A DNA stretch of 64,000 bases. It comes from Paraburkholderia sp. SOS3. Lineage in GTDB: Bacteria > Pseudomonadota > Gammaproteobacteria > Burkholderiales > Burkholderiaceae. The notes beneath the pieces were generated by a model. That model did not search any database. It saw nothing but the letters and a program-made list of their open reading frames with translations, and had not been told where the DNA came from. The stretch lies in NCBI RefSeq assembly GCF_001922345.1, contig NZ_CP018811.1, positions 1,302,001 to 1,366,000 of the forward strand. Direction: 5' to 3'. Positions within the stretch are counted from its first letter, which is position 1; the number at the start of each line of letters is the position of its first letter. A program made the position numbers and the translations under genes. Of this stretch, positions 8,924 to 17,689 are shown one piece after another.

Positions 8924-10324
8924 ATGAATCAATCAACTCGCGCGATTTTTGCAGAGCACGCGTTGCTGCCCGAAGGATGGCGCAGCAACGTGCTGCTCGA
9001 ATGGAACGAGCAGGGCGCGCTGCTCAATGTCTCGCCGGATAGACGCGATGCGCCGGCGAACGTCGCGAAGGCATCGGGCCCGATCGTGCCCGGTATGCCG
9101 AATCTTCACTCGCACGCATTCCAGCGTGCGATGGCGGGCCTCACCGAGTATCGCGCGAACCCGACCGATAGTTTCTGGAGCTGGCGCGATCTGATGTACC
9201 GGTTCGCCGCGCGCATCACGCCCGACACGCTTGGCGCGATTGCACGCTGGCTCTATGTCGAAATGCTGAAGGCCGGCTACACGTCGGTTTGCGAATTTCA
9301 TTACGTTCATCATGCGGCGGACGGGCAACGCTATGCGAATCCGGCGGAACTTGCGCAGCGCGTGGTCGACGCGGCAAGCGAGACCGGCATCGGCATGACG
9401 ATGCTGCCCGTTTTGTACCAGTACAGCGGCTTCGGCGCGCAGCCACCGCGTGATGATCAGCGGCGCTTCATCAATTCGCCCGGGCATCTGCTTTCGCTTC
9501 TCGAAGCGCTAAGGCAAGCGAGGCCCGAACACGGCGCGCTGCGTTACGGCGTCGCGCCGCATTCGTTGCGCGCCGTCTCCGAAACCTCGCTGCGCACGCT
9601 GATCGAGGGGCTCGACGTACTATCGCCCGATGCGCCCGTGCATATCCATATCGCGGAACAGACGGCCGAAGTGGAAGCATGCCTTGCCGCCGAAGGCTCA
9701 CGGCCCGTCCAATGGCTGCTCGATCGATTCGATGTGACCGGGCGTTGGTGTCTCGTGCATGCAACGCATGTCGATGAGAACGAGACGATCTCGCTTGCAA
9801 AGCGCGGTGCGGTGGCTGGACTATGCCTGACTACGGAGGCGAATCTCGGCGACGGCATGTTCCCCGCGCAGGAATATCTCGACGCAGGCGGCCTGTTCGG
9901 CATCGGCTCGGATAGCCATATCGGCATCGACTGGCGCTCCGAATTGCGGTTGCTCGAATACGGGCAACGGCTCGTCAGGCGTCAACGCAACGTTTTGGCA
10001 TCGCCGCAGACCGCGCACGTCGCCGACCGGCTTTTTCACGGCGCGCTCTCAGGCGGCGCGCTGGCGACGGGCCGCACGGTCGGCGCACTGAAGCGCGGCA
10101 GCCGCGCCGACTGGCTCGTGCTCGATGCGCAGCATCCGCATCTTGCGGAACAGCAGGCGGATACGTGGCTTTCGTCGATCGTCTTCGGCGAGCACGGCGA
10201 AACGCCGGTTCTCGACGTCTATGTCGGCGGCGAGCGCGTCGTGCATCAACGCCGCCATCGCGATGAAGGGCGCCTCTATGCCGACTACCGCAAGGCGCTT
10301 TCGCATCTGCTTGCCGATGCGTGA
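8924..10324 (+). CDS. hutF: Formimidoylglutamate deiminase HutF
   Basis: HutF converts N-formimidoyl-L-glutamate to N-formyl-L-glutamate and ammonia in the five-step histidine degradation route. The 466-residue protein is an amidohydrolase-superfamily enzyme: metal-binding HSHAFQRAMAGL at about 62-73, HIHIAEQ in the middle, CLVHATHVDENE and the late GSDSHIGIDW containing the catalytic Asp region. The frame is open further upstream, but the ATG at 8924 with AGGAAA before it matches the family start. HutG follows 33 bp downstream. The earlier enzymes HutH, HutU and HutI are not in this window. Confidence 0.95.
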   Translation: MNQSTRAIFAEHALLPEGWRSNVLLEWNEQGALLNVSPDRRDAPANVAKASGPIVPGMPNLHSHAFQRAMAGLTEYRANPTDSFWSWRDLMYRFAARITPDTLGAIARWLYVEMLKAGYTSVCEFHYVHHAADGQRYANPAELAQRVVDAASETGIGMTMLPVLYQYSGFGAQPPRDDQRRFINSPGHLLSLLEALRQARPEHGALRYGVAPHSLRAVSETSLRTLIEGLDVLSPDAPVHIHIAEQTAEVEACLAAEGSRPVQWLLDRFDVTGRWCLVHATHVDENETISLAKRGAVAGLCLTTEANLGDGMFPAQEYLDAGGLFGIGSDSHIGIDWRSELRLLEYGQRLVRRQRNVLASPQTAHVADRLFHGALSGGALATGRTVGALKRGSRADWLVLDAQHPHLAEQQADTWLSSIVFGEHGETPVLDVYVGGERVVHQRRHRDEGRLYADYRKALSHLLADA

Positions 10325-10357
10325 ATGCGCGCAATCACCTGAACGGAGATCCACTCG

Positions 10358-11167
10358 ATGAGCGAACTGTTTTTTATCGAGCGCGGCACGGCGCCGTTGC
10401 TGATTTCGATTCCGCATCTTGGCACGCTTATTCCCGAGACGATGCGCGACCAGTACACCGATATCGCATTGACCGTTGCCGATACCGACTGGCACCTCGA
10501 TCGCCTCTATGCATTTGGCAAAGCGCTCGGCGCGACGATGCTCGGTGCGCGCATCTCGCGCTATGTGATCGACCTGAACCGTCCGTCGAACGACGAAAGT
10601 CTTTATCCGGGGCAAACGACCACGTCGCTGTGTCCGACCGAAACATTTCGCGGCGAACCGCTCTATCGCGACGCACGCACACCGGACGACGCCGAACGCG
10701 AGCGACGCGTCGCGACTTATTGGCAGCCTTATCACGATGCGTTGCGAGCGGAACTGCAACGCTTGCGTACGCAGCATGCGAATGTGCTGCTATGGGAGGC
10801 GCACTCGATCGCAAGCGTGCTGCCGCGTCTTTTCGACGGCAAGCTGCCCGATCTGAACATCGGTACGCAGGACGGCCGCACGGCCGCCGCGCCCGTGCTC
10901 GACGCGGTAAAGCAGGCGGCCGCCGCGAGCGCGTTCACGTGGATCGCGAACGGGCGATTCAAGGGCGGCTTTATCACGCGTCGCTTCGGCGCGCCTCAGG
11001 ACGGCATTCATGCGGTGCAGCTCGAGATGTGCCAGTCGACCTATATGAGCGAGAACGCTCCGTTTGACTATCTCCCGGAAGTTGCGCAGCAGGTCGAGCC
11101 GGTGGTGCGGCAGATGGTGAGTGGAGCGCTCGATGTCGTGGTCGCGATGAATGCTGCGGTTCGCTGA
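10358..11167 (+). CDS. hutG: N-formylglutamate deformylase HutG
   Basis: This 269-residue member of the N-formylglutamate amidohydrolase family releases formate from N-formylglutamate to give glutamate, the last step after HutF. Recognisable motifs are PLLISIPHLGTLIP, DTDWHLDRLYAFG, YVIDLNRPSNDESLYPGQ and LLWEAHSIASVLPRLFDG, which carry the metal and substrate ligands of the family. It is the last gene of the operon that begins with the ABC transporter. Length is normal. Confidence 0.95.
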   Translation: MSELFFIERGTAPLLISIPHLGTLIPETMRDQYTDIALTVADTDWHLDRLYAFGKALGATMLGARISRYVIDLNRPSNDESLYPGQTTTSLCPTETFRGEPLYRDARTPDDAERERRVATYWQPYHDALRAELQRLRTQHANVLLWEAHSIASVLPRLFDGKLPDLNIGTQDGRTAAAPVLDAVKQAAAASAFTWIANGRFKGGFITRRFGAPQDGIHAVQLEMCQSTYMSENAPFDYLPEVAQQVEPVVRQMVSGALDVVVAMNAAVR

Positions 11168-11674
11168 ACGCCCGAGGATGCGCAAAATTCAGCAGCCGGT
11201 GCGCGCCGTTTTGCACTTCCAGCGATGGCTAATCGCGCAGACAATGAAGCGCGCCAACGCAAACAGGCAGAGTTGGCACCAAGGGCAATTCCGAGTCTGA
11301 AGACCGGACGGATTGCACGGAGATATTCGACTGCCGACTCCCTATCGTTGAGGCTAAAGATGCGTATCGCGGGTAATGTTGTTTATCAGACGTTGGAGAT
11401 TGCCAACAAATTCGAGAGCTCGCTAAACAGCCAACGGCGCGGCAATCGGCAGAGCAATCCCGCTGCGGCCGTACCCACCGACGCGATCGGCGATGCGACA
11501 AAGCAGGGCTCGGCAGCCGTGCGGCCGAAGAATCTCGTTCCGGTTGTGGCGCTGCCCGGCCAAACTGGATTTTTGCCTAAAGGCGCATCGGGTCTCATCG
11601 ACGAGATCGTCTGAGAGGTCGATGTTCGGAAAGAGGCTCTCTGTCGGGTGTGATCCCGATCTCATCGATTGCCG
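11168..11674. other. Region with no confident gene
   Basis: About 500 bp separate hutG from the first tandem LysR gene. A plus-strand frame (11225-11614, 129 codons) is open but its translation is low-complexity and matches nothing I know. Minus-strand frames here (for example 11386-11598) contain hydrophobic-looking segments but are too short and broken to call. A decayed gene that was once divergent from the LysR regulator is possible. Confidence 0.5.
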
Positions 11675-12571
11675 GTGCAAGTGCCAGATATACGCGCAAG
11701 AAAAGTCGATTGGGAAGATGTCCGCATCTTTGCCGCTCTGGTACGTCATGGCAGCCTGACGGCGGCCGCGCGTGCACTCGCGGTGACTCACGCGACGGTC
11801 GCACGACGCGTTGCATCGCTCGAGCACGCGCTGGGCGAGACACTCGTCGAGCGGCGTCCGGACGGCTATGTGCTGACGGAAGCGGGAACGCGCGCGATTT
11901 CGACAGCTAACGAAATGGAAACGGCCGCGGCCACGCTGGTTCGCGGCGGACGTCCCGATGGTCCCAGGGGGCTTGTGCGTCTCAGTGCGACGCCGGCGCT
12001 TGCCGAACGTTTTCTGGCGCCAAGCCTCGCAGTTTTGACGGCGCAGCAGTCGGCGCTCGACGTGGAACTTGCATCTGATCTGCGCGACGTCAGTCTCGAG
12101 CGCCGCGAAGCCGACATCGTGCTGCGGTTTGGACCGCACTTCGACGACGCAACCGTTTCCACGCGGATTGCCACACTGGATTACGGCTTTTACGCCAACG
12201 CCGAATGGAAGCAACGGGTCGAGAATGGCGTTGCTCCCGTGTTCATCGGGTTTGACGAGGCAAACGCCGATATCCCCGACGCCTGGTGGCTATCCACGAC
12301 TTATCCGCGTGCCCGCATCGCCCTGCGAGCGAACAATCAGGCGGCACAAGCGGCCATCGCAGGGATGGGTGCGGGAATCGCGTTGCTGCCTCACTTCATA
12401 GGCCGCACCGACCGCCTTCTCGTTCCTTGTGCCTTGAGCGAGAAACCCCCGTCGCGCGAACTCTGGCTCGTGCGGCGCCGGCAAGAAAGCGAAAGTGCCG
12501 CGATCTCGACAGTCTGCGAGTTTCTGATGAACCAGTTCAAGCAGGAAAGAGCCTTGTTCGAAGATCGATAG
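11675..12571 (+). CDS. LysR family regulator, tandem paralogue 1
   Basis: This encodes about 298 residues with an N-terminal helix-turn-helix (VDWEDVRIFAALVRHG, LAVTHATVARRVASLEHALG) and a LysR substrate-binding domain. No ATG is present at the start. The GTG at 11675 is chosen because it places the same number of residues before the WEDVR motif as in the paralogue at 12921; GTG 11681 or TTG 11669 are alternatives, and no clear ribosome binding site helps. The two paralogues share nearly continuous similarity (ARALxVxHATVARR, LVERRPxGYVLT, SLERREADI, LDYGFYA, PPSREL). The target genes are unknown. Confidence 0.88.
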   Translation: MQVPDIRARKVDWEDVRIFAALVRHGSLTAAARALAVTHATVARRVASLEHALGETLVERRPDGYVLTEAGTRAISTANEMETAAATLVRGGRPDGPRGLVRLSATPALAERFLAPSLAVLTAQQSALDVELASDLRDVSLERREADIVLRFGPHFDDATVSTRIATLDYGFYANAEWKQRVENGVAPVFIGFDEANADIPDAWWLSTTYPRARIALRANNQAAQAAIAGMGAGIALLPHFIGRTDRLLVPCALSEKPPSRELWLVRRRQESESAAISTVCEFLMNQFKQERALFEDR

Positions 12572-12920
12572 TGACCTGCTCGTGCAGCACGTCGGGATTG
12601 CCTCGCGAACGGCGTGCGCGTACTTTTGCACAATCGATGTGCGAAAATGCCGGTTCAGCGTCGCCGCATACGTGGGCAATAATGCGTATTGCGTGGACAC
12701 CGGCCGGACACTTCGGCGCGTGTGCGCGATAAACACGAATATCCGGTTGGGATCGCCCTGAGTTCGAGGTCGGTTCGCATGATCGGGCAACATCCCGGCG
12801 CATATTTAGTCCCCGGGCATGGCGAACACATTTACGGCGCGACGTTCAGCCACGACTCACACCGTGCACAGCGCGCATTGATCGGGCATGCTCTCCATCG
12901 GAATCGTTGGTTGACGCACT
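12572..12920. other. Intergenic region between tandem LysR genes
   Basis: Nearly 350 bp hold no convincing frame. It presumably contains the promoter of the second LysR gene, but I see no clear -35/-10 pair or long dyad. Short frames on both strands here are of low quality. Confidence 0.5.
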
Positions 12921-13841
12921 ATGGATTTGAACGACAAAAGCCCCGCGGAATTGAGCTGGGAAGACGTACGTTTTTTTGCGACACTGGCGCGCCATGGCAG
13001 TCTCTCTGCGGCTGCGCGTGCACTTTCGGTCAACCATGCAACAGTCGCGAGGCGAATTTCGTCGCTCGAACAGGCGCTGGGCCAAAAGCTCGTCGAACGG
13101 CGGCCAGAAGGCTATGTGCTGACATCGGCCGGTCTGGACGCGATTGCCGCCGCACAAGATATGGAAGCGGCTGCGGCAACGCTAGGGCGTTCCGGCGCCG
13201 CCGACGACGCCCCGAAGGGTCTCGTGCGAATCAGCGCCACTCCCGGTATCGTGCAAGGTTTCCTTGCCGCGCGGCTCTCCGAGCTTTCCGCACATTACCC
13301 GGGAGTCGATATCGAGCTCGCATCCGATGTCCGCATCGTGAGTCTCGAGCGTCGCGAGGCCGACATCGCATTGCGTCTTATCCGCCCGTCCGACGGAGAT
13401 GTCATTGCCCGGCCGCTCGCCACGTTGGACTACGGCTTTTACGCGTCGGCACATTGGCGCCGGCTGCTCGAAGACGGACACGCCCCGGTGTTTGTCACCT
13501 TCGACGAAGCCAATTCCTATATTCCCGACGCGGCGTGGCTCGCACAAAACTTTCCCCGCGTGCGCCGTGCGTTTCGGGCAGACAGCCAGTCGATCCAGGC
13601 TGAGGCCGCAATCGCGGGGGCCGGCATTGCGATGCTGCCGCATTTCATCGGGCGTGCGCATGAACGGCTTTTCGCCGTCTCGCTCGGCCACATGCCCCCT
13701 TCGCGCGAGTTGTGGATGATCACACGTCAGCGGGACAACAAGAGCCGCCTGATCAGAACAGTGACCGAGTTTCTCACTAACCTGTTTCAGCAGGAACGCG
13801 AACTGTTCGCCCATCGCGTCGATCAGTTCGGCACGACCTGA
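12921..13841 (+). CDS. LysR family regulator, tandem paralogue 2
   Basis: The 306-residue protein begins with ATG at 12921 and has the LysR helix-turn-helix (LSWEDVRFFATLARHG, LSVNHATVARRISSLEQALG) and effector-binding domain. It is clearly a paralogue of the upstream gene, with matching blocks along the whole length including a GIAMLPHFIGR element near the C-terminus. This subfamily (W-x-D-V-R-F/I-F start, HATVARR recognition helix) is common in Burkholderiaceae. The gene converges with the alcohol dehydrogenase at 13884, so its target is not obvious. Confidence 0.93.
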   Translation: MDLNDKSPAELSWEDVRFFATLARHGSLSAAARALSVNHATVARRISSLEQALGQKLVERRPEGYVLTSAGLDAIAAAQDMEAAAATLGRSGAADDAPKGLVRISATPGIVQGFLAARLSELSAHYPGVDIELASDVRIVSLERREADIALRLIRPSDGDVIARPLATLDYGFYASAHWRRLLEDGHAPVFVTFDEANSYIPDAAWLAQNFPRVRRAFRADSQSIQAEAAIAGAGIAMLPHFIGRAHERLFAVSLGHMPPSRELWMITRQRDNKSRLIRTVTEFLTNLFQQERELFAHRVDQFGTT

Positions 13842-13883
13842 ACGCTCGGGCCGCCGCGGTTGCGCAACCCTGCGCAACCCTGC

Positions 13884-14909
13884 TTATCGCCCGGTGACCA
13901 GCACGATGCGAAAGCGCGCTTCATTGCGCATCATGCGCTGGTAAGCCTCGCTGGCACGTTCGAGCGGAAAGATCTCGCTCATCGCCTGTACGCCCTGCAG
14001 CGCACTGAAGCCGAGTGTGTCTTCACTGTCGATCGGATCTCCCGTCAACGAGCCGGTAATAGCGCGGCTGCCGCGAACGAGCGGCAGGGCGTGGACCTCG
14101 ATCGGCGCACTTCCGCCAAGGCCTGCAATAATCATTTCTCCACGCGGCGCAAGGCCGTTGATCAGTGCCGACATCGCGCGATTATCGACGGCGGTTGCCA
14201 GGATGCCCATCGCGCCCCCCAGGTCTTGCAATGCGGCAGCCACGTCTTCAGAGGTGCTGTCGATGTAGTGATGCGCGCCGAGCTTGATTGCGATGTCGCG
14301 CTTGTCTATGCCGCGCGAAACGACGGCGACCCGGAAGCCCATGTGCGCAGCGTATTGAACCGCGAGATGCCCGAGACCGCCCACGCCCTCAATCGCGACC
14401 AGTTCGCCGGCGCGCGCCTTTGCATTGCGCAACGCGTTGAACGTCGTCAACCCGGCACATAGCAATGGCGCCGCGTCGGCCGACGACAGTTCATCGGGAA
14501 TGGACACAAGCGCATTGGCTTTGGCGATCATCATTTCGGCATATCCGCCATCGACACTGATGCCGGTGATGTTTCGCGTCTCACAGCTGATCGTGTCGCC
14601 GCGGCGGCAATGCTGACATATTCCGCAGTGGCCGCCGAGGAAACCGACGCCCACGCGTTGTCCCGGCACCCACGGTTCGGCCTGCTCGCCGATCGCATCG
14701 ATGGTGCCGACGACTTCGTGACCAGGCACACGCGGATACGCGATCCCCGGCAGATAGTTTCCTTCGACGGTCCACGAGTCGCTATGGCAAACGCCGCACG
14801 CTTCGACGCGGATGCGCACATGACCAGGCGGCGGTTCGATCAACGGTAGTTCGACCAGTTCGAGTTTGCCTGGGGACGTTGCCTGCACGGCACGGTACGT
14901 AGTTTTCAT
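13884..14909 (-). CDS. Zinc-dependent alcohol dehydrogenase (MDR superfamily)
   Basis: Starting at the ATG at 14907-14909 (GGAGAG upstream) this encodes 341 residues. Features: catalytic-zinc Cys in CGVCHSD (about residue 41), PGHEVVG with the zinc His/Glu, the four-cysteine structural zinc lobe GGHCGICQHCRRGDTISC, and the NAD-binding GVGGLGHLAVQYA motif. It oxidises primary alcohols or reduces aldehydes with NAD(P); the AdhP/AdhA type is the closest. The frame extends upstream but that part is not protein-like. The gene appears monocistronic. Confidence 0.94.
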   Translation of the reverse strand: MKTTYRAVQATSPGKLELVELPLIEPPPGHVRIRVEACGVCHSDSWTVEGNYLPGIAYPRVPGHEVVGTIDAIGEQAEPWVPGQRVGVGFLGGHCGICQHCRRGDTISCETRNITGISVDGGYAEMMIAKANALVSIPDELSSADAAPLLCAGLTTFNALRNAKARAGELVAIEGVGGLGHLAVQYAAHMGFRVAVVSRGIDKRDIAIKLGAHHYIDSTSEDVAAALQDLGGAMGILATAVDNRAMSALINGLAPRGEMIIAGLGGSAPIEVHALPLVRGSRAITGSLTGDPIDSEDTLGFSALQGVQAMSEIFPLERASEAYQRMMRNEARFRIVLVTGR

Positions 14910-15139
14910 CTCGCGATCTCTCCTCGACGACACGCGACACGCGGCGGCCATGTCCGGCGTAGTCAGCCGTGATGGTGTAAGGGCGGCATTATCGGTCTGC
15001 CGATCGGGATGGCGAAACTCGCTAAAAGCGAACATCGGGTGTTCATGTATGCACATCGGGACCTGTCATTGCAGAGGAATAGATGGCGCGTGAAGCGCGT
15101 TTTATGAATATGAGCTCCACGAAGTCAGGATGAACCCGG

Positions 15140-15166
15140 TTCAGTCGACAGTCGTGATTGACTGAA
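15140..15166. promoter_or_regulatory. Inverted repeat upstream of small gene
   Basis: TTCAGTC (15140-15146) and GACTGAA (15160-15166) form a perfect 7-bp dyad with a 13-base spacer. A second short dyad, CACGCA/TGCGTG, follows at 15170-15188. Both lie just before the small gene at 15205. They could be an operator and a leader hairpin; no known consensus is matched. Confidence 0.3.
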
Positions 15167-15204
15167 ATGCACGCACTTTTAATGCGTGAACATGGAGGAT
15201 GGTT

Positions 15205-15411
15205 ATGGAAGCTGTCATGAACCAATTCGACCTGTGGCCCGTTGCTTCGACCGGAGAACGGATCGACAAACCGCGCCATTTGCCTGAGCGCGGTGGCACG
15301 CATCAGCTTGTCGATGGTCTTCCGGCAAGACCGCGCGCACGGTGGGTGAAGGAAGCCGGACAGCTCAAGATGGTATGGACGGCGGACCAGGTTAGCCACC
15401 CGGATAGGTGA
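15205..15411 (+). CDS. Small hypothetical protein
   Basis: A 68-residue frame starts MEAVMNQFDLWPVAST and ends WTADQVSHPDR. A strong GGAGG lies six bases before the ATG at 15205, which is the main support. The opposite strand also has an open frame, but of poor composition. The basic middle (PARPRARWVKEAGQLKMVW) resembles small orphan proteins of Burkholderiaceae annotated only as hypothetical. Two short dyads precede it. Confidence 0.55.
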   Translation: MEAVMNQFDLWPVASTGERIDKPRHLPERGGTHQLVDGLPARPRARWVKEAGQLKMVWTADQVSHPDR

Positions 15412-15531
15412 CTTCCAAAGCGTAGGATCGCTGATGATCGCTTGCAGGCGATCGCGCCGCACGTGGGCAGGCCGCGCCTCGTAGTGCGCCGTCAACGCAT
15501 ACGAGGCGGGTGCCCGAAGCGGTATCCCTGA

Positions 15532-16305
15532 TCAGGTCCGGTAAGCTGCGGCGCCGAAAGTTGCGCCCGACACGCCGCCGTCCACGGCCAGTTCCGCGCC
15601 ATGCATGTAAGACGCGTCATCGGAAGCGAGAAACAATGCAGCGCGTGCGATCTCATCGGGGTGCGCCATCCGTCCCACCGGAATCATCCGATTCAGCGCC
15701 TTCGTTCTGGCCTCTATCGCCGCCTCGTCAAGTCCCTCCGTGGCAAACCCGGTTGCTGTGTAGCCAGGCGCCAGCACGTTGATGCGAATGTTCTGCGGAG
15801 CGAGTTCCGCTGACATGCTGCGCACCATCGCAAGTACCGCATGCTTGCTGGCCGGATAGGCGCCGCCGCCGGGCAGGAAGCCGGCCTTGCCCGCAATCGA
15901 GCCGTTCACCACGATGGCCGCTCCGGCGCTCATTAACGGCAGAGACGCCTGAATTGTCAGAAACACAGCGGTCACGTTGGTCAGCAGGATTTCGTCCAGG
16001 TCGCGCTTCGTCGTGTCGGCAATAGCTTTCCCGCGTGCAGTCCCCGCGTTGGCAAAGAGGATGTCGAGTTTGCCGTACGTGTCGGATAACTTGCCGAACA
16101 GCGCCTCCCGCTCCTCGCTCACATTAAGGTCCGCACGCACCGCGAGGGCGGAGTGGTTCAGTTCCACGACGGCGCGATCGAGCTTCTCCTGATTCCGGCC
16201 GGTGATGACCACTCTTGCTCCTTCCGCCAGAAACAGCTTCGCAGCAGCAAGGCCAATCCCTCCGTTTCCACCTGTTATCAGTGCAATTCTGTCCTTCAGC
16301 TTCAT
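15532..16305 (-). CDS. Short-chain dehydrogenase/reductase (SDR)
   Basis: The start is the ATG at 16303-16305 with GGAGAACG upstream, giving 257 residues. Classical SDR features are present: the nucleotide-binding TGGNGGIG near residues 10-17, LFANAGTARG, the catalytic Ser in VVNGSIAG, the YPASK motif and the PGYTATGF segment. It should reduce a ketone or oxidise an alcohol with NAD(P); the substrate is not evident. It lies 45 bp downstream of the ATP-grasp gene on the same strand, so it is probably the third gene of the peptide/ATP-grasp operon. Confidence 0.94.
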   Translation of the reverse strand: MKLKDRIALITGGNGGIGLAAAKLFLAEGARVVITGRNQEKLDRAVVELNHSALAVRADLNVSEEREALFGKLSDTYGKLDILFANAGTARGKAIADTTKRDLDEILLTNVTAVFLTIQASLPLMSAGAAIVVNGSIAGKAGFLPGGGAYPASKHAVLAMVRSMSAELAPQNIRINVLAPGYTATGFATEGLDEAAIEARTKALNRMIPVGRMAHPDEIARAALFLASDDASYMHGAELAVDGGVSGATFGAAAYRT

Positions 16306-16350
16306 CGATCGTTCTCCTGGATAGTGGCGCTTCAAGTCGAGCCGTTCGCG

Positions 16351-17604
16351 TCAGTCAGTCATGTGATCAATGCTCCCGGCGCGATGGGCCGCGCAGAGCA
16401 GCATTTCATCGAACGCGCGAAAGATCCGTTGCATCTGCGCGTGCTTGTAGGGGAAGACTTCGCGGGAGTCCATGTCGTGCACGAGCATCGCTGTCGAGAT
16501 TTCGAAAATGAGCAGCCGGCCGTCTGCTGACTCCGCGCAGTCGAGCCCGACGTACTCGAGTCCCGTGAGGCGGGCCACGCTCGAGAGCGCTGCGCGGTGC
16601 CGGGCGGCGAAGCCGTGCTCGAATGTCTCGATGAAACGTGCTTCTTCCTCGCGAAGTCGGCCATCGTTCGTCATCTCTTCGTATGGGTAATGCACCATCC
16701 AGTCTTTCGAGATGCCCATATGGCACGCGTAGGGAACGCCGTTCAGCAGCACGATCCGGTATTTCCTGTACAGCCCGTCAGAACTGCGATAGTCGATAAA
16801 CGACGCGAGGTAAAAGGCTTTGTCGCCAACTTCGGCGAGATAGCTGCGCAATGCTTCGCGATCGCCGACGCGAGCCAGACTTCTGCCGGCGTGCGAATCC
16901 ACGGGCCGTACGATGAGCGGAAAGTCTATTCCGGCAAGCGACCTGAAGTCGTCTTTCGACGCGAGCGCATCGATCAGCGACGCCTGATCGAGTCGAACGA
17001 CCTCTGCCATGCAGACACCGGGTTCGCGGGCGAGCAGCCGTGTGGCTGCTTCGCGCATGGTCAGCCATACGTGGGCTGGCCGGTTCAGCACCGGGCGCGA
17101 CGACGACGCGACGAGGCTGGCAATTTTCGCGAGCGCACCGCGATTGCTATCGAGAGCGCCGGCGGCTACCAGCACCATATCGTGTTCGGGAAGGCGATCT
17201 TCAGGCGTCCAGTCATCGACATAAAGCATGTCGACGTGCAGTGTCGAATCCTTGACGAGAAATTCGAACGGCGTGTTGGCAACGAGCCTGCCAGGCGCCT
17301 TCAACACGAGCACGCGTGCGCCCGATGCATGGCGAGCTTGTGTACGGAGTCGATAGAGTCGCTGAGAGAGAAGCGCAAGGCGCTGCACCGACAGCGCGGC
17401 ATCGGGCTGGTCTTTCGATTCCAGCACGAGAGCAAGATCCAGTAGCGCGCGCGGATCGTCATGTACACGCGTGTATTCGATCAGCCACTGTCCAAGCTCA
17501 GTCAGGTCTACTCCGGTAAAGGCCTTCTCGAGCATGACGGCAACGCCAGCCATTTCGTATCCAGCCGTCGGCTCGACGGATGCCTCGTCTGGAGCGTCAT
17601 ACAT
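16351..17604 (-). CDS. TPR-containing RimK-like ATP-grasp protein
   Basis: The chosen start, ATG at 17602-17604, has GAGGGG seven bases upstream; the product is 417 residues. Residues about 15-90 look like TPR-type helices (ALLDLALVLESKDQPDAALSVQRLALLSQRL). From about 195 to 400 there is a RimK-like ATP-grasp fold: PLIVRPVDSHAGRSLARV (nucleotide loop), FYLASFIDYRSSDGLYRKYRIVLLNG, and LEYVGLDCAESADGRLLIFEISTAM. ATP-grasp enzymes join a carboxylate to an amine or thiol through an acyl-phosphate, often on peptides. The usual metal-binding Glu-x-Asn near the end reads Glu-Ile-Ser here. The start overlaps the stop of a 30-residue ORF, so the two are likely coupled. The substrate is unknown. Confidence 0.85.
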   Translation of the reverse strand: MYDAPDEASVEPTAGYEMAGVAVMLEKAFTGVDLTELGQWLIEYTRVHDDPRALLDLALVLESKDQPDAALSVQRLALLSQRLYRLRTQARHASGARVLVLKAPGRLVANTPFEFLVKDSTLHVDMLYVDDWTPEDRLPEHDMVLVAAGALDSNRGALAKIASLVASSSRPVLNRPAHVWLTMREAATRLLAREPGVCMAEVVRLDQASLIDALASKDDFRSLAGIDFPLIVRPVDSHAGRSLARVGDREALRSYLAEVGDKAFYLASFIDYRSSDGLYRKYRIVLLNGVPYACHMGISKDWMVHYPYEEMTNDGRLREEEARFIETFEHGFAARHRAALSSVARLTGLEYVGLDCAESADGRLLIFEISTAMLVHDMDSREVFPYKHAQMQRIFRAFDEMLLCAAHRAGSIDHMTD

Positions 17605-17689
17605 GGCCGATCCCCTCGTCATGCAGCAGATAGAACCGGTGGACGAGCGACATACCGTCTGCTGCGCTTTGTACGGTCAGGTTTCTCAT
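17597..17689 (-). CDS. 30-residue peptide gene coupled to the ATP-grasp gene
   Basis: A short frame starts at the ATG at 17687-17689 directly behind AGAGGAAC, the best ribosome binding site in this area. It begins MRNLTVQ and ends DEGIGHV. Its TGA at 17597-17599 lies inside the first codons of the ATP-grasp gene, giving an 8-base overlap and strong translational coupling. The frame stays open further upstream (ATG at 17764, TTG at 17785) and a 55-residue form is possible. It may be the substrate of the adjacent ATP-grasp enzyme, or only a coupling leader. It does not match any precursor family I know. Confidence 0.5.
   Translation of the reverse strand: MRNLTVQSAADGMSLVHRFYLLHDEGIGHV

Noticed and set aside
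11423..12214. 263-codon minus-strand frame across the first LysR gene
   Set aside because: It lies mostly opposite a clear LysR gene and shows shadow-like composition.
17597..17689. Assigning the short peptide to the graspetide (microviridin-like) class
   Set aside because: It lacks the repeated Thr/Ser plus acidic core motifs of those precursors, and the ATP-grasp protein has a TPR front not found in their ligases.
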